Of a DNA stretch of 64,000 bases, positions 1 to 10,988 are shown piece by piece; positions within the stretch are counted from its first letter, which is position 1; every line of letters starts with the position of its first letter. Location of the stretch: NCBI GenBank assembly GCA_029255685.2, contig CM055315.2, positions 57,135,181 through 57,199,180 on the forward strand. The letters are read 5' to 3'. The notes beneath the pieces were generated by a model. It was not told the origin of the DNA. It did not search any database and saw only the letters and a program-made list of their open reading frames with translations. This DNA comes from Silene conica (Eukaryota; Streptophyta; Magnoliopsida; Caryophyllales; Caryophyllaceae). The position numbers and the translations under genes were made by a program.

Positions 1-299
1 AAACACATCCTGCAAGAACATTCTAGTGGAATTTGAAGGCCACCGTCCTCCCGCGGTTTTTCCCTCAAAGGGTTTCCGCGTCATCATCTTCCTTGTATTC
101 ATTCATCTTCTAAAACACCTCATTTACAACTAATCACCCATAACTCACTCACATTCAAGTAAGAAATCACTATAACCTCTAAACTAAGTACGAGGTAAAT
201 TTTGACCTAAACATTGTACACTAATGTTCATTAGCAATCAATATTTAGGTCACGAGTATTAATATGGAAGGCGACTTAATTGATACAGTACTTAATTTC
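1..299. other. Left flank, no gene; possible end of an older LTR
   Basis: No ORF or recognisable gene is seen. Bases 40-90 (a GGTTTTTCCCTC block followed by GGGTTTCCGCGT) resemble the terminal part of many plant copia LTRs, but no primer-binding site or partner LTR is visible, so this is only a resemblance. The stretch ends at the first TRIM-like LTR. Confidence 0.3.
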
Positions 300-311
300 T
301 ATATTAGGATA
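300..311 (+). repeat. TRIM-like LTR1, left 12 bases
   Basis: These 12 bases match the first 12 of LTR3 (28772 onward) except that TG is now TA. They are cut off from the rest of LTR1 by the Athila insertion at 312. The last five bases (GGATA) are the Athila target duplication. Confidence 0.6.
307..311. repeat. Target site duplication GGATA, left copy (Athila-1)
   Basis: GGATA directly precedes the TG start of the 5' LTR and is repeated exactly at 23280-23284 after the CA end of the 3' LTR. Confidence 0.9.
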
Positions 312-1550
312 TGATGCGACTCATTTAGTCGGAATTAAATAGCCGGAGTTAGTGTGGTTTTGTTGGTTTTATGTGGTGTTATGTAGCTTAAGTGTAGGTT
401 ACTTGTTGGTGAGCCTAAATTAGCTAATGGGTCGGTTTAATAGTGTTTATGACAGTTTTCAAGTGTGGGGATAGATGAGCCCAAATTCCTATGAAGATAC
501 CTCAGACGTGTGCGCTTAAGGTGCGCTAATTGACTGCACTAATGTGCGAAAATCACCAAGTGGGCAGCCTCTCCGCGCGACTGAAGTGCGACCGACATTT
601 GTTCAGATTTTAGTTTTTACCTAATTATTATATAAGATTTTTATCTAGGTTTTAGAAGGCTGTTAGCCGCCATTGAGAGAAAAAAACCTTATTTTGCTAA
701 TTTTCAAGACTATGTGTAACTAATTTCCCTCTTTCTTGGATTCGAGCAATTGAAGCACTCTTTATACAATTCTAAGTTTGAATGTTTATTAATTTCTTTT
801 CTTGATTATTGTGAATTGCTTGTTCCTAATTTTATGATTGTTGATTTATAATTGCTAGGTGTACAACTAGTGATTGATTTCTTCATTCTATCTGTTAGTA
901 TTATTAATTGAATAGGATCTATTAGTTAACTTTACACTAGTAACGACTAGGAATTTATATTGAACGGGATACGTTAATATTCGTTCTTAGAAGCGATTCA
1001 TATAAATATATTAAGTGCAACTGGATTTTATGCGCTATTTGTTCTCTACCGATTTCTCTATATTCACTGCTGCTGTTAGATTAAACCTTGAACTGGATTG
1101 TTAGGGTTGTTTAATGGTTAGGGTTGATTAAGAACGGGATTCGTTTTAATTGACTATTCGTAAGGAGAATCGGAATTTTGACATTCATGATAGAGTAATC
1201 AAGATTAGTAATTGAGACCGTCTTACAGTGATCAATTGTTGTCATTGAGTGTGGATATATGCTTGGTTCCAAAACTCTTCCAAATCATTTGATACATCAT
1301 ACATCATTAGCTTTATTACCTAAATTGCATTAGATATTCATTTTAGTTTGTTTGAAAATCAATCCAAAACCCCCTCATTGTTACTACGATCTTTAATTAC
1401 ATTAGAGATCGACTTTTCCTACTTTATAATTGCATAAATTGTTAATCTGATTCCCTTGGGTTCGACCCTTATTTCCGCTTTAGTACTGTTTAGTATTTGG
1501 ATTTAAGTGATATAAATTGTTAATTTGAGGCATACGACTTTAGCCTGTCC
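312..1550 (+). repeat. Athila-1 5' LTR
   Basis: It begins TGATGCGACTC and matches 22006-23279 along its length. The 3' copy is longer because of an extra stretch around 22270-22330 built from repeated GCGCGACTGAAGTGCGAC. The last bases read TGTCCA against TGTCA in the 3' copy, so the exact end is uncertain by one or two bases. Confidence 0.9.
629..636 (+). promoter_or_regulatory. Candidate TATA box of Athila-1 LTR
   Basis: TATATAAG lies about 320 bases into the LTR, a plausible U3/R position. The 3' LTR has the equivalent sequence near 22366. The assignment rests on the motif only. Confidence 0.45.
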
Positions 1551-1555
1551 AATTT

Positions 1556-1573
1556 TGGCGCCGTTGCCGGGGA
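1556..1573 (+). other. Athila-1 primer-binding site
   Basis: TGGCGCCGTTGCCGGGG lies six bases after the LTR end and is complementary to the 3' end of the aspartate tRNA typically used by Athila elements. Confidence 0.85.
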
Positions 1574-1610
1574 ATTGGCATTAATAATTTTTGTGTTCTA
1601 GTGTAGGTTT

Positions 1611-3295
1611 ATGCATAATACTCGTTCTTCTAACCTGAACCTAGAGCCTTTCAATCAAGAGATTGAGCATACTTTTTTCAAGTTACGGAAGGACAAAAGA
1701 GGTGTAATAGTGGTTGTTCCTAGAAGCAGCGAATTCAACGATCTACATTCTGAATCTGACGGTTTCGAAATCTCTGAAGAATCCGAACATTCTCTAGATA
1801 TGGCGGGCACTATTACGGAACTTACTGCACCTGATCCCACACAACAACCTCTTTGTATCACGTATCCTCCTTTGGGTGAGAATGGAACTTTTGAGTTGAA
1901 GTTGGAGTTGATTCATCAATTGCCCATCTTCAACGGTCTAAGTGGAGAGGACCCCAATAAGCATTTGTCAGACTTCCATATTGTTTGCTCAAGCATGAAA
2001 CCGGCTACAGTTACTGATGAACAACTAAAATTGAGGGCTTTCCCATTTTCTCTTAAGGATACGGCACGAGATTGGTTGTACTACCTACCTCTTACAAGCA
2101 TTGATACATGGGTAAAAATGAAGAAAACATTCCTTGAAAAGTACTTTCCTGCATCCAGAGCTTCCTAATTAAAGAAGGAGATTAGCAATACGGAGCAGAG
2201 GGGCAGTGAGACTATGTACGAGTACTTGGAACGTTTCAAGAAGTTGTGTGATACATGCCCCTATCATGGATACACTGCTCAGGACCTCGATATGTATTTT
2301 TGTGGAGGTCTTTGTATGGAAGATGCATGTACTGTACATACAGCATGTGGAGGTGGTATCATAAATAAAAGACCAGATGAGGCTTGGGTGATCATTGGTG
2401 AGTTAGTTGAGAGCTCCCGAGATTTTGCTAGGAAATATACAAAGCGCAGAGTTAATTCGGTGGGTTCATCTTCCTCCTCTTCTTCCAATCTTGAAGCGAA
2501 AGTTGATACTTTGACAAGTCTTTTCAAAGATATGATGTCAGCGCAAGGGGTAGCAATGGTTTGCGAATCTGTTCCGATGGACATCCTAGTGATTATTGTC
2601 CAAACATGCAAGAGGGTTCTAAAGAAGAAGTGAATGGGGTATGGGAAAGTATACCGCAGAAGAAGTGGGATCCTTTTTCTAACACTTACAACCCGGGGAG
2701 GAAAGCACATCCAAATTTTCGGTGGGGAAATTCTCAAAACACTAAGTAATTTGGACAAGGTGGCCAATCCGGTCAACCTAAAACCCAATTTTTAGCCAGA
2801 CCACCGGTTCAAAATGTGCAGCCTACTCAACCCCCTCCACCTAGTGGTCAAATGTCCACTGAAGATATGATACGTGCATTGGTTACTAGTCAAGCCACTG
2901 TGATTCAAAATCAAAAGGAGAACAAGGCTAGTATTCAGAATATTGAGACTCAATTGGGTCAAATGGCTACTACCATTAACCGTTTGGAGGCTAGAGATTC
3001 TAATGCACTACCGTCTCAAACGGTGTTGAATCCAAAGAATGTGAGTGCAGTTTCTTTGAGAAATGGGAGACAACTAGTAGAGGCCGAAAAGGTGAAAAGA
3101 AAAGATAAAGGACCGGTAATTCATAAGGTAGAGGAAGAGATAGTGATCAAGGAAGCTGAAAAAGCATCTATTGACAAGGAGAAGGAGCCGATTCCCTCTC
3201 CCATACCGATGGTGGAACCGGAAGTACCATTTCCCGATGCACTTAAGAGGACTCACCACTTTGAGCACGGTAAGGGCATCTATGAGGTATTTTAA
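1611..3295 (+). pseudogene. Athila-1 gag (capsid), broken
   Basis: The frame opens with ATG at 1611 and encodes a retrotransposon gag domain (residues about 90-230, with the ARDWLYYL block typical of gag helices). An in-frame TAA lies at 2166-2168, after which the frame continues to about 2550. A frameshift there moves into a frame containing a damaged zinc-knuckle-like CSDGHPSDYC, with further stops at 2747 and 3293. The segment after 2816 is rich in proline, glutamine, lysine and glutamate, as in Athila gag linkers. Intact Athila gag-pol is one long ORF, as in the second Athila copy at 48208, so these breaks are decay. Confidence 0.85.
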
Positions 3296-6200
3296 AAGTG
3301 TGAGGTAAATATTCCCCTTCTTAATCTCCTGAAAGGTATTCCTAAATATGCAAAATTCTTACAGGAGTTGTGTACTTTTAAACGGAATAACAAGTTGAAA
3401 GGGGTAAAGAAAGTGAAGGTTAGTGAACATGTGTCCGTTATTTGCCTCAAAAGTGTAGTGATCCGGGCATGCATGTTCACTATTCCTTGCACCATTTGAG
3501 ACACTAAGATTCAAAAGGCCATGTTAAACCTAGGAGCTTCAATTAATGTGATGCCCTACTCCTTGTACCAATCTATGGGACTTGGTCCTTTGCATGCTAC
3601 TAGTGGTGTTATCTAGTTAGCTGATAGATTAAATGTTTACCCAAAGGGGATTATCGAAGATGTGCTTGTGTTGGTTGATAATCTTATCCTTCCTGCTGAT
3701 TTTTATGTGCTAGACATGGAACATGATAAACATGCGGCTCCTATCTTGTTAGGAAGACCATTTTTAAAAACTGCTAGCACTAAAATTGATGTATCTAGTG
3801 GGTCTATGACTATGGAGTCTAGTGGTCAGGTCGTGGAGTTTAACATTTATGATGCAAATGAAATATCCTGATTACCATCATTCTGTGAATTTTATTGACA
3901 TTGTTGACCCTTTGGCCCAAGATTTCTTTGTTTTTAATGGTGATGATGAGTTGCAGGTAGCTTTGGAGAATAGTGTGGATGGTCAAGAGGTAGAATATGT
4001 TTTTTTTGCTAACTTGCAGGAAGTTGTGGCCGACTTGCATAATTGGAGGAGCTTCCTTTGAGTTTGAATAAAAAATTTTCATTAACTGTTCCTTCGGAGA
4101 AGTTATTGCCATCTGTTTTGCAGGCACCTGTGGTAGAACTTAAGGCCATTCCTGAGCATTTGAAGTATATTTTCCTTGGTGAGGGAGAAACACTTACTGT
4201 TATCATCTCTAGTAAGCTCACCAAGGAACAAGAAGGAAGGTTGAAAGATGTGCTTGTGGAGAACAAACTGGCTATTGGTTGGACTATTGCCGACATCAAA
4301 GGTATTAGTTCAAGTACTTGTATGCACCGGATTTTGCTAAAGCATGAAGCCAAACCGGTAAGGCAACCACAAGGTCGATTCAATCCTCCTATTATGGAGG
4401 TGGTGAAGAAAGAAGTTCTCGAATTGCTTCAAGTAGGTATGATTTACCCTATTTCTAACAGTAAATGGGTGAGTGCTACCCAAGTAGTCCCTAAAAAGTC
4501 TGGGGTGACCGTAGTTGAGAACAAAAATGGTGAGCTTGTACCCACTAGGATCCAAAACGGGTGGACGGTTTGTATAGATTATAGTAGGTTGAATGCGGTA
4601 ACTAGAAAATACCAATTTCCTCCTCCCTTTATTGACCAAATGCTTGAAAGGCTAGCGGGAAAGACTTATTATTGTTTCTTAGATTGTTATTCGGGGTATT
4701 TTCAAATAGTTATTGCCCCTGAGGATCAAGAGAAAACCACATTTACTTGTCTTTTTGGTACCTTTGTGTATCGACGCATGCCTTTTGGACTTTGTAATGC
4801 ACCAACTACTTTTCAGCGATGTATGGTTAGCATATTTTCTGAGTATGTTGAACGTTTCATTGAGGTCTTTATGGATGATTTTACGGTGCATGGTGATTCT
4901 TTTGACACTTGTTTACACCATCTATCTCTTGTTCTTAAGCGTTGTATTGATACTAACCTTGTCTTGAATTCTGAGAAGTGTCACTTTATGGTGGAACAAG
5001 GTATAGTACTGGGACATGTTGTGTCTTCAAAAGGTATTGAGGTAGATAAAGCTAAGATTGATACCATTTCTTCTCTACCTTATCCTACGAATGTTCGTGA
5101 AGTTTGATATTTTCTTGGCCATGCAGGTTTCTATCGCAGATTCATTAAAGATTTCTCTAAGATCGCTTCACCCTTATGCAAGTTGTTGCAAAAGGAGACA
5201 GATTTCATCTTTGACAAGGCTTGAAAGGAGGCTTTTGATGAACTGAAAGGTAGGCTTACCTCCGCCCCGATTATTCAAGCACCAGATTGGTCTCTTTCCT
5301 TTGAGATTATGTGTGACGCGAGTGATTATGCCTGGGGAGCGGTGTTGGGTCATAAGAATGAGAGGGCTTCCCATGTCATTCATTATGCATCCATGTCCTT
5401 AACTGAAGCACAACGAAATTACACCACGACTGAGAAAGAGCTTCTAGCCATTGTTTTTGCTTTGGAGAAATTCCGGTCCTATTTACTTGGTACAAAAGTG
5501 GTGGTATTTTCAGATCATGCAGCACTGCGTCATTTGATGGAAAAGAAAGAATCTAAGCCGAGGTTGATTAGATGGATTTTATTGTTGAGTGAATTTGATT
5601 TGGAGGTGAAAGACAAGAAGGGAGCAGAAAATGTCGTGGCAGACCACTTAAGTCGGTTGGTGGATGTTGATGCGAATCCACATTAGAAGAATTTAGTGAA
5701 AGGATTATTCCCCGATGAAAGCTTGTTCACTATTCGTTCCGTGGAGCAATGGTACGCCAACCTTGTTAATTTTCTCTGTTCTTCTAGATTTCCACAAGGC
5801 TTTTACAAATCTCAAAAGGACAAGCTTTGTAGTGATGCGAAGTATTATGTATGGGATGAGCCTTATTTGTGGAAGCATGGTTCTGACCTAATCATAAGAA
5901 GGTGTGTACCAGAGAATGAGATGACTTCAATCCTTACATTTTGTCACTCACATGCTTGTGGTGGTCACTTTGGTGCAAGGAGAACGGCGAGAAAAGTTCT
6001 TGATTGTGGATTTTACTGGCCTACGTTGTTTAGAGATGCTAATGGATTTTGTCAAGCTTGTGACAATTGCCAAAGGGTAAGCAATATTTCCCGAAAGAAT
6101 GAGATGCCGCAAAGTTACATGTTGAATTGTGAGATTTTTTATGTTTGGGGAATCGACTTCATGGGTCCCTTCCCAAATTCATATGGAAATCTTTACATAT

Positions 6201-7049
6201 TATTGGCGGTGGATTATGTGTCTAAGTGGGTGGAGGCTATTCCCACTAAGACTGATGATTCAAAGGTGGTGGCGGATTTTATCAAGGCTAACATATATAT
6301 TTGCTCGATTTGGAATTCTGAAGGCCTTGATTAGTGATCGTGGCACACATTTTGTCAACAAGACAATTGGTGTTTTGCTGAAAAAGTGTTGTGTTTCCCA
6401 TAAAGTTTTCACGGCGTATCATCCGCAGACTAATGGACAAGCTGAAGTGTCCAATACAGAAGTTAAATCCATCCTTGTGAAGACGGTGAATCCCAATCGG
6501 AAGGATTGGAGCTTGAGATTAGAAGATGCATTATGGGCTTATCGAACGGCCTATAAAACCCCGATTGGTATGTCACCTTATCGACTTGTGTTTGGGAAAG
6601 CATGTCATTTACCAGTCGAGTTGGAGCATAAGGCATATTGGGCGATCAAAAGCTTTAATATGAGTCTCGATGACGCGGGGTTGCATCGGAAGTTGCAATT
6701 GCAAGAGTTGGAAGATCTCCGACTCGAATCATATGAGAATGCCGCTACTTACAAAGAAAGAATGAAGGCTTGGCATGACAAGATGATCTTGAGACGGGAT
6801 TTCAAAGTTGGTCAAAAAGTTTTCTTATTCCAGTCCCGCTTTCGTCTATTTCCAGGTAAGTTGAAATCCCGTTGGATTGGTCCGCTTATAATTACTAACG
6901 TTTATCCTCATGGTGCAGTTGAGGTACGTGATCCAACAACGGATAAAGTTTTGAAGGTGAATGGGCAACGACTGAAGCCCTATTATGATGCTGCTGAGTT
7001 GGAAGTGGTAGAGTCATTTGATCTCTACGACCCAATTTACGAAGATTAA
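3296..7049 (+). pseudogene. Athila-1 pol: protease, RT, RNase H, integrase, broken
   Basis: Domains are in Ty3/gypsy order. The protease is near 3521-3860, where the active-site aspartate of DLGAS reads asparagine (NLGASINV, codon AAC at 3527) and ILLGRPFL follows. The RT is 4043-5107 with [20 protein letters not shown] and an intact FMDDFTV. RNase H contains [14 protein letters not shown] near 5310. The integrase has an HHCC finger near 5950-6070, then WGIDFMGPF and SDRGTHF, and ends with a [16 protein letters not shown] tail. In-frame stops occur near 3500, 3616, 5107, 5222 and 5684, with frameshifts near 3870, 4050 and 6295. Several stops look like single C-to-T changes. The product cannot be made as one polyprotein. 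Confidence 0.9.
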
Positions 7050-8281
7050 TCCCTTCACTAAGTCAAGCAAACGACTATAAACAAAAGCGCTAACGGGAGG
7101 CAACTCGGGGTTTTGTATCTTCTTTTTGTTTAATTCTTCTAAGTTGTATTTTTTATTTTCTTTCAAAAAAAAACCAAAAAAAATTTGTTAGGTTTATTTT
7201 ATTTTCGTTTTTACTTTATTTTATTCTGACGGATTATTATGTGTGCTAGGAACTTTTCAAGACGGAGAGGAAAAAATGAAAAAGAGAGAAATTAATGTGA
7301 ATTCGTGACATTGGAAGCCTTGTTTCGGAGTGTGCGTCTTAGTCGCACCTCTGTCGCACTAATTGAGTGCGTACAGACGGAAAAAAAAACCAAATGGGCA
7401 GCAGCCTCCTAAATTGCGTACGTTCGAGGTTCAATAGAGGCGCGACCTAAGGTCGACCTCAGTTCACTCTTGACGCGCTCAATTCCATAATCATGTATAT
7501 TTCTCTCTTCATCTCTTTTCCATCTTACTTCCCAAAACTCAAACAACACAACGACAACCGCAGCCCTCTTATTTTCGAATTCTCGTCTCAAATTACTGTT
7601 CCATTCACGAAAATTCCTCAAATTCTTCCCATAATTCTCGTTGCTTGCTTCGAATTGGTTCAATTTCATCTAAAATTACTGGAATTGGTTCGAAAATCGA
7701 CGACCTCAAACCCTAATTTTTGGGATTTCGCAACTTCAAGCCAATTCTTCCCCAATTCGTGTTAAATCCTTGTTCTGTCACCAAAAACAAATTCCAGAAT
7801 CTGCTTTATTTTGGCGTCAAGGGTTTGTGTCAGTCTTCAAATCTGAGATTTTGGGATACATTGGGGAATTTTGACCCTAATTTTCGCACAATTTGGGGCG
7901 CGATTTGGGGCATGATTTGTGTCGTTTCTGGAAAGTTGATCTGGTAAGTCACTATGTTTCCCTTATTTGTGTCGTTTAAATTGTTGTGGGAGTTATTGTT
8001 GGAGTAGTCATTGCTGTCTTATCGGTTTTTAGCGTCGACGTAAGGTCGTATAACAAGAAGTAGTGTTGTGTCGTGGTTAGGTGGTTGGAATTACAAAAAA
8101 AAAAATCGCTGCTAGTGTCGCGGTTCGTAGTGTCACGGGTAGTGTTGTCACGGTCGTAGTGTTGCAGTCATAGTGTTGTTGATGTCGTCGTGTCGTAGTT
8201 AGGGTTGTTGCTGTCGCTTGGTTTGTTTGAGGAGTTTTTTTTTTTGAGGAGTTTTTGTTGCAGGTTGTTACTCTCCGAAAT
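7050..8281 (+). other. Athila-1 spacer between pol and second ORF
   Basis: This 1.2-kb stretch without a credible gene occupies the usual untranslated gap between pol and the Athila second ORF. It has a poly-A and T-rich start, a GTGCG/CGCAC-rich part around 7330-7460 resembling a motif in the Athila-1 LTR, and a GT-rich part around 8030-8230. The short ORFs at 7493 and 7720 have no recognisable content. Confidence 0.6.
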
Positions 8282-9395
8282 ATGACGACAAAACGAAAAA
8301 AACCCACCCAGAAAAGCTACAAAAACTACCCCAAAAGTTGTTGCTAGTACCTCACGTGCTAGTGGCGTTGTAAATTACATGGGCTGTACTTTGAATGAGG
8401 AACAAAAGAAATATTGGCGAGCCCTTACCCTTCCCAAACGAACCATTCGAGTGACAAAGTTTTTTGACCGGGATGCATTAAGGGAGTCGTTGGGAGTTCT
8501 TGAGGCAGTGACAGAGTTGTTGCGTCGGGCTGGGTTGAGTGAGTTTTTTAATAGGGAGGCTGAGACATATGAGTGACTGACGCTAGAGTTCTTATCAACC
8601 GTTGAGGAAGTGCCTGAGAGTGACCCTCTAGCATTCAATTTCAGTTGATGAATACAAAAACCGTTATGTCTTATCCTACTTTGAGGGAAATTTTTGGTGT
8701 AGCCCTACGAGCTAATACAAAGCGTTGGAATGGGCGTACTTGGGCGGAAACAAATGAGTTTTGGTATGCTCTTACCCATCACCATCACACGGGGCGCACT
8801 CAGAAAAGTTCTAGGATTCCTCATCCGGCATTTCGTTTCATTCATCGTGTCCTTGTGATGACTTTCTTCTGTCAAGGGGAGCTTACCAATATTACCCGGA
8901 ATGAGATTCAAATGTTATGGAGTATGGGGCCGGAAGGAGTGGGTCGACCAGATTGGGTTAGTCAGTTTGTTCAAATGTGTATTGAGATTCGGGGAGTGAA
9001 GACTGGTAAACTTGCTATGGGAGGTATGGTGACCTTATTGGCGGGTCACTTAGGGTATGAGTTGTATCCTAGAGATCAAGTCTGTGGGGTCTCTTCTCTG
9101 GATATTGCTTCCTTGTGTTGCCATATGAAAATGATAGTTCGAGTTGCTTGTGAGGAGCCGGCTTATGCTTTACAGATAGGCACGGTTCTCAAGACACCAT
9201 ACTTGAGGCTTCCTCGACCAGAGGGAGTTCCGATTCCGGTGGGACCGTGCGATAGTGACTTATACATTCCTCAGCACCCTCCTGAGCTGCTTGTTCTCAC
9301 TGCTGCCATAAAGACTATTGAAATGACTAATGAGGAGGTTGACATGGAAGAGGACGAGGCTGATGGTTCAGGCGAGAATGAGGCTAATGGGGTTG
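8282..9395 (+). pseudogene. Athila-1 second ORF (Athila ORF family), 5' part
   Basis: A lysine-rich start at ATG 8282 is frameshifted in an A-run near 8297. The frame then reads through 8379-8576 (ending EAETYE and a stop) and, after another shift near 8640, 8645-9395. The body (SYPTLREIFGVALRANTKRW, then HPAFRFIHRVLVMTFFCQGE) matches the Athila ORF family that lies after pol. Its function is unknown; an envelope-like role has been suggested for the family but nothing here proves it. The C-terminal part is acidic. The SIRE element interrupts it at 9396, and the frame resumes at 20717. Confidence 0.75.
9391..9395. repeat. Target duplication of SIRE element, left copy (GGTTG)
   Basis: GGTTG precedes the 5' LTR and GGCTG (20717-20721) follows the 3' LTR, so four of five bases agree. 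The mismatch fits a later C/T change. Confidence 0.65.
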
Positions 9396-10343
9396 TGTTG
9401 AGTAATATATCCTATATTTATAATATATTGTTTTATGTTTTAATAATGACAAGTCTAAATAATTATGTTTTATATGCATATGCGTGTAATCGTGTGTTTA
9501 AGTGTACAGTTAATTATAGAGCGAAGATCGTAGTTTAACAAAGTATAATTCATTCGAAGAATTGAAGAGAGATCAAGCTCATGATAAGTGTCAAGTCTTT
9601 TTGAAGATTTACAAGACACAAGTTTTATTCAATATAAAGAATTCTTAAGTTATGGATCATTCCTATAACTATTGAAGAAATGAAATTTGCATAATATAAG
9701 TCAAAGCGTGAAAATTTATGCGTGCTATTAATATATTATTATATATTAATTTAGTAATCTTATAAACGGTTTTAAAATAAGAAATATTCTTTAGTTAACG
9801 AGAATTAAAGTATTTATCTTATGAGGTAAATATTTATTCTAAAATACTAAGGATTTTATTTTAACCGTTATTGTCAAAATTCAAGTTCCTAGGGAAACGT
9901 GCTTCTCGAAATATGTCTCGAAGAACGTGTTCTATGAGACGTACGTTGGGACGTGCGTGGGGAAGTGTGTCAAGGAAGTATTCCTTACTTTTCCTACACA
10001 ACTACTAACATGTTTCATATTATCTTTATGGTTAATTAAATAAATAAAGATATTTATTTAATATACTTAAAGATTAACTAGGATTTGAATAAGAATATAA
10101 TTTATTATATTATTGACAAGAATTAGGATTTGATTCAAAGTAGGATTCTATATTTTGTGGTATAAGATGTTTTCTAAATCAAATAGAATTGTGGAAATAT
10201 TATCTTATATCTTAAATTAATATTATCTTATTAGAGTCCTTTCCTAATTCATATAAGATTAAACTTTAAATATTGCCTAGAATTAGTATTCTAGATAAAC
10301 TAATATTTCTAAACTATCTAGGATTAAACCTAAGTCTAAATTA

Positions 10344-10353
10344 CTATATATAC
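10344..10353 (+). promoter_or_regulatory. Candidate TATA box in SIRE 5' LTR
   Basis: CTATATATAC lies about 950 bases into the LTR and is repeated at 20128-20137 in the 3' copy. It would place the transcript start near 10375. The assignment is by motif and position. Confidence 0.5.
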
Positions 10354-10861
10354 ATCATATTACACGTCCAAGAAAGACGATCAACACGCCTCACGAAAAT
10401 CAAGAGAAAATCAAACGGACGTAGTCTCTCACGCGTCTCGATATCGTGCAATCATTGTCAGAATTCGTATACAAGTTTACAAGCATTGAAGAATATTTTC
10501 ATACATTCAAGATCATCAATACAAGAAGTTGTTAAAAGTTTATCTTACTTACTTAAGATAGATTCGAGTATTTAACGGTACTCATTGTAAGCAAGTATTT
10601 CACGATACTTGTCGTAGCTAGATATTTTACGGTATCTAGATTGAGTTACAACTAATATCAAAGTTGTACGAGTTGGGTTGATAAAATTGTAATCCGGAGA
10701 AGGTACTAATTTTATTAATCGAGAATAGTGGACGTAGGTTTCGATTTGTGAAACTGAACCACTTCAAAAGATCGTGTCTCCTTTACTTTATCGTCCTTAC
10801 TCATTACTTGCTATTACCACACGTTATCAACATACATCGAAGAAGAATCGAAAAAGTTGGC

Positions 10862-10899
10862 ATACTCAATTCAACCCCCCCCCCCCCCTTCTTGAGTAT
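10862..10899 (+). repeat. Poly-C loop hairpin in SIRE 5' LTR
   Basis: ATACTCAA (10862-10869) and TTGAGTAT (10892-10899) are perfect inverted repeats enclosing a run of 14 C. The same stem encloses 24 C at 20647-20694. It lies just inside the LTR end, shortly before the primer-binding site. Confidence 0.75.
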
Positions 10900-10923
10900 A
10901 TCTAGGTCAATAGACTCTTCAAT

Positions 10924-10936
10924 TGGTATCAGAGCC
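10924..10936 (+). other. SIRE element primer-binding site
   Basis: TGGTATCAGAGCC lies two bases after the LTR end and is complementary to initiator methionine tRNA, the usual copia primer. Confidence 0.9.
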
Positions 10937-10988
10937 TCGTGCTCTTGAAAGCCTTACAGCTTGAGATTGATCCTTCTATTGATTTCCA

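Larger units (their letters stand above)
9396..10921 (+). repeat. SIRE element 5' LTR
   Basis: It starts TGTTGAGTAATATATCC and ends GACTCTTCA. It is nearly identical to 19180-20716, with visible differences near 9714, 9733, 9909, 10265, 10276 and 10304 and in the C-run at 10875-10888 (14 C here, 24 in the other copy). Confidence 0.95.

Noticed and set aside
8077..8307. Thr/Ala-rich minus-strand ORF in the Athila-1 spacer
   Set aside because: It is a translation of a GT-rich stretch with no family resemblance.
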